Assembly (NCBI GenBank): GCA_035693105.1
Contig: DASSHC010000208.1
Span: forward strand, 1-7,722
Length of the DNA: 7,722 nucleotides
Direction: 5' to 3'
DNA from: DASSHC01 sp035693105
Lineage (GTDB): Bacteria; Chloroflexota; Chloroflexia; Thermomicrobiales; Thermomicrobiaceae
Both the position numbers and the translations under genes were made by a program. The stretch's first letter is position 1, and every line of letters starts with the position of its first letter. This document shows positions 5,737 through 7,722 of the stretch, in pieces. The notes beneath the pieces were generated by a model, which was given only the letters and a program-made list of their open reading frames with translations, did not search any database and had not been told where the DNA came from.

Positions 5737-6746
5737 ACCGCCGCAGCCTGATCTTCGCCGCGCCGCGCGAGGTCGCGGTGCAGGCGGGCGGGGTGCCCGA
5801 GCCGGGACCGGGCGAGCTACGGGTGCGCGCGGCGGCCTCGGCCATCAGCGCGGGAAGCGAACTGCTGCTCTACCGGGGCGACGCGCCGGACGAGGGCGCG
5901 CTCGACGAGGCGATTCCCGCGCTTCAGGGCGGCTTCGCCTTCCCCCTGCGCTACGGCTACGCCCTGGCGGGCAGCGTCGACGCGCTGGGCCAGGGCGTCG
6001 ACCCGGCGTGGCTCGGCCGCGCGGTCTTCGCCTTTCACCCGCACGACAGTCACGCCGTCATCCGGCAGGAGGACGCCATCGCCCTGCCCGCGGGTGTGCC
6101 CCCTGAGCTGGGCGTCTTCATCCCCAATCTGGAGACGGCGGTCAACCTGGTGATGGACGGCGCGCCGCTGCTCGGCGAGCGGGTGGTGGTCTTTGGCCAG
6201 GGGGTCGTTGGGCTGCTGGTGACGGCGCTGCTGGCGCGCTTCCCGCTCGGCCGGCTGGTGACGGTCGACGCGTTGCCGGCCCGGCGCGCGGCCTCGCGCG
6301 CCTTCAGAGCCGACGCCAGCCTCGACCCCGGCGAGCACGAGGCGCCGCGCGCGCTCCTCGATGAGGGAGAGCCGCGCGGCGCTGATCTGGTCTTCGAGCT
6401 ATCGGGCAACCCGGCTGCGCTGGATGCCGCCATCGCCGCCGCCGGGTTCGCGGGTCGCATCGTGATCGGCTCCTGGTACGGGCGCAAGCGCGCCGCGCTC
6501 GATCTCGGCGGGCGTTTTCACCGCAATCGCCAGCGCCTGATCAGCAGCCAGGTCAGCACCATCGCTCCGGAGCTGCGCGGGCGCTGGACGAAGGCGCGGC
6601 GCTTCGAGACGGTGCTGGCGCTCCTGCCGCAGCTCGGGCTGGAGCAGCTGATCAGCCACCGCTTCCCGATCGAGCGCGCCGCCGAGGCGTACGTGCTACT
6701 GGATCAGCACCCAGATGAGGCGCTCCAGGTGTTGCTGACATACTAA
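5727..6746 (+). CDS. Zinc-less medium-chain dehydrogenase/reductase overlapping the RibA fusion
   Basis: This 339-residue protein has the medium-chain alcohol dehydrogenase layout: a GroES-like N-terminal domain and a Rossmann domain with VVFGQGVVGLL (glycines 157, 159, 162). Strand two ends in Asp181 (VTVDALPARR), which suggests NAD(H). It contains no cysteine at all, so neither the catalytic nor the four-cysteine structural zinc site exists. The usual CG(S/T)D position reads AISAGSELLLYRG (39-51), as in BchC-like and related zinc-free members. WYGRKRAALDLGGRFHRNR and SQVSTIAPELRGRW (about 250-287) mark a subgroup that, from memory, often sits next to pterin-type genes. Start ATG 5727 lies inside the end of the RibA fusion gene, so the two are probably translationally coupled. 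The ribosome binding site is weak (GGGGCGAG). The substrate is unknown; a pyrimidine or pterin intermediate is an inference from context. Confidence 0.92.
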   Translation: MDLNRRSLIFAAPREVAVQAGGVPEPGPGELRVRAAASAISAGSELLLYRGDAPDEGALDEAIPALQGGFAFPLRYGYALAGSVDALGQGVDPAWLGRAVFAFHPHDSHAVIRQEDAIALPAGVPPELGVFIPNLETAVNLVMDGAPLLGERVVVFGQGVVGLLVTALLARFPLGRLVTVDALPARRAASRAFRADASLDPGEHEAPRALLDEGEPRGADLVFELSGNPAALDAAIAAAGFAGRIVIGSWYGRKRAALDLGGRFHRNRQRLISSQVSTIAPELRGRWTKARRFETVLALLPQLGLEQLISHRFPIERAAEAYVLLDQHPDEALQVLLTY

Positions 6747-6770
6747 TCCCGGGAGCGGCGGCCGAATACG

Positions 6771-6925
6771 TTGCGTGCCGCGTGGAGCTTGGATCCTTCG
6801 ACTGCGCTCAGGATGACAGGGGTAGGGATGCGGCCTACCGGACAGGGCGAGCCGTTGTCGCCCGCCCCAATCTAACCCGGTCATCCCGAGCGCAGTCGAG
6901 GGATCGGCGCTGATGAGGCACCCAA
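6771..6925 (+). repeat. Palindromic repeat module 2 (about 155 bp, inverted ends)
   Basis: This is the second copy of the module at 1470-1622, in the opposite orientation. The ends are TTGCGTGCC (6771-6779) and GGCACCCAA (6917-6925). The inner arms carry GGATCCTTCGACTGCGCTC then AGGATGACAGGGG (6791-6822) and, inverted, GGTCATCCCGAGCGCAGTCG with GAGGGATC (6879-6904). The centre folds as GGGCGA (6845-6850) with TCGCCC (6858-6863), at the same place as the central hairpin of module 1. The core of the arms resembles a repeat found in many copies in Chloroflexota and other genomes, as I recall. It occupies the gap between two convergent genes, like module 1. Confidence 0.8.
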
Positions 6926-6931
6926 TGAAGC

Positions 6932-6952
6932 GGGCGGGTTTGCAACCCGCCC
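6932..6952. repeat. Perfect 9-bp GC-rich hairpin
   Basis: GGGCGGGTT (6932-6940) and AACCCGCCC (6944-6952) pair perfectly around the loop TGC. It starts 6 nt after repeat module 2. No T-run follows on either strand, so termination is possible but not classical. Confidence 0.7.
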
Positions 6953-6970
6953 CGACAATCCTGCGGTGCT

Positions 6971-7000
6971 CCCCTTCTCCCAACGCAGTGGGAGAAGGGG
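6971..7000. repeat. Perfect 12-bp hairpin in the convergent gap
   Basis: CCCCTTCTCCCA (6971-6982) and TGGGAGAAGGGG (6989-7000) form a perfect 12-bp stem with loop ACGCAG. A stem of this type next to ATCCCCCAACCCC is, as I recall, a dispersed intergenic repeat in Chloroflexota. It lies between the 3' ends of two convergent genes and may block or end transcription from both sides, although there is no U-tract. Confidence 0.75.
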
Positions 7001-7002
7001 TT

Positions 7003-7073
7003 GGGGGATGAGGGCTCCCCGGGGCGGGGGATGAGGGCTCCTCCGGGGCTGGGGATGCAGGCTACCCCTGGGC
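7003..7073. repeat. Three degenerate tandem units of about 24 bp reaching into the 3' end of the coxM-type gene
   Basis: Units begin at 7003, 7026 and 7050. The first two share GGGGGATGAGGGCTCC and end in CCGGGGC; the third is diverged (GGGGATGCAGGCTACC, then CCTGGGCC). The third unit contains the stop codon (7062-7064) and the last codons of the coxM-type gene, so the array seems to have grown outward from the gene end, or the gene end was rebuilt by the repeat. Confidence 0.6.
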
Positions 7074-7722
7074 CTGCTGCCAGGCGCGGGTCAGCGCGCG
7101 GCGGGTGTAGACCTGGGTCAGATGCCGCCGGTAGTCCTCCCCGGCATGGATGTCCCCCAGGAAGGTCATCCCCTGCCCCGCCTGCTGGGCCGCCTGCGCG
7201 ATCGCCGGCTCCGAGAGTGGCTGCCCACTGAGCGCCTGCTCGGTGGCCGTCGCCCGGGTGGCCACCGGGCCCGCTCCGGTGATCGCCACCCGCACCGGCT
7301 GGCCCCCTTGGCCCACCACGGCCGCCACGCCCACGACGGCGTAGCCCGAGGCGGGGTGGGCGAACTTCTCGTAGGCCATGCCCGTGCCCGCGGCCGGCAC
7401 CGGGAGGCGGATCTCGGTCAGCACCTCGGTAGGCTGCAACGCGGTGGTGAAGAGGTCCTGGAAGAAGTCGGCAGCCGCGATGGTGCGCTCTCCCTGGGGA
7501 CCGACCACGCGGAACTGGGCCTCGAGCGCCAAGAGCACGGCGGGGAAGTCGGCGGCGGGGTCGGCGTGGGCGGCGGCGCCGCCGATGGTGCCGCGGTTGC
7601 GCACCTGGAGGTCGCCGACCACATTGGCGGCCTCGCCGATGAGCGGCAGGGTCTGCTGCAGGGTGGCGTCGGCGAGCAGGGCGTCGTAGGTGGTCAGGGG
7701 ACCGATGATGAGGCTGTCGCCC
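7062..7722 (-). CDS. CoxM-type FAD-binding subunit of a molybdenum hydroxylase (CO/xanthine dehydrogenase family), C-terminal 219 residues
   Basis: The reading frame enters at the right edge with GDSLIIGPLTTYDALL and ends at TAG 7062. Family members have about 290 residues, so roughly the first 70, including the first FAD motif, lie outside. The visible part holds the second FAD motif VGDLQVRNRGTIGG (35-48) followed by AAAHADPAADFPAVLLAL, then the FFQDLFTTAL and TEIRLPVP blocks. The C-terminal CO_deh_flav_C domain has YEKFAHPASGYAVVGVAA and ITGAGPVATRATATEQAL. This subunit passes electrons from the iron-sulfur subunit to the quinone or other acceptor through FAD. The residue after TIGG is Ala where Asn or Ser is common. 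No small or large subunit gene follows on its downstream side, so it is the last gene of its unit or stands alone. CO, xanthine and other aromatic substrates cannot be told apart here. Confidence 0.94.
   Translation of the reverse strand, partial: GDSLIIGPLTTYDALLADATLQQTLPLIGEAANVVGDLQVRNRGTIGGAAAHADPAADFPAVLLALEAQFRVVGPQGERTIAAADFFQDLFTTALQPTEVLTEIRLPVPAAGTGMAYEKFAHPASGYAVVGVAAVVGQGGQPVRVAITGAGPVATRATATEQALSGQPLSEPAIAQAAQQAGQGMTFLGDIHAGEDYRRHLTQVYTRRALTRAWQQAQG

Noticed and set aside
7003..7073. CRISPR-like array
   Set aside because: Units are directly adjacent without unique spacers, and no cas genes are present.

Overview
The window looks like a GC-rich bacterial chromosome. Gene content (aerobic-type CO/xanthine dehydrogenase FAD subunit, M20 peptidase, MnmG) and the dispersed repeat with the core GGATCC(C/T)TCGACT(A/G)CGCTC suggest a Chloroflexota, possibly a Thermomicrobia/Sphaerobacter-type organism. 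This assignment is inference from gene style and repeats only.

Layout, left to right. (1) 1-345, minus: start of mnmG (tRNA-modifying FAD enzyme), with a promoter so close to the ATG that the mRNA may be leaderless. (2) 509-1390, plus: an unrecognised protein with two membrane segments and a charged helical middle. (3) 1391-1652: convergent gap holding a 153-bp palindromic repeat module and an extra strong hairpin. (4) 1653-4217, minus: a probable three-gene operon, in transcription order a 112-residue basic protein, a 2,4-diaminopentanoate dehydrogenase-like oxidoreductase and an M20 zinc peptidase. A candidate promoter lies at 4255-4283. (5) 4423-6746, plus: two genes overlapping by 10 nt. 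The first is a GTP cyclohydrolase II fused to a RibD-type reductase domain. The second is a cysteine-free, zinc-less medium-chain dehydrogenase. (6) 6747-7061: second convergent gap, with a second copy of the palindromic module, two more hairpins and a short tandem repeat. (7) 7062-7722, minus: the 3' part of a coxM-type FAD subunit gene that runs off the right edge.

The most interesting system is the RibA-RibD_C fusion with its overlapping dehydrogenase. It joins the first step of the riboflavin pathway to the side-chain reduction step and omits the deaminase, and it is translationally linked to an oxidoreductase that is not a riboflavin enzyme. This suggests a branch that turns GTP into a ribityl-aminopyrimidine or pterin-like product rather than simple vitamin B2 supply. 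The second point of interest is the paired repeat: two homologous modules of about 155 bp with inverted ends, each placed between convergent genes.
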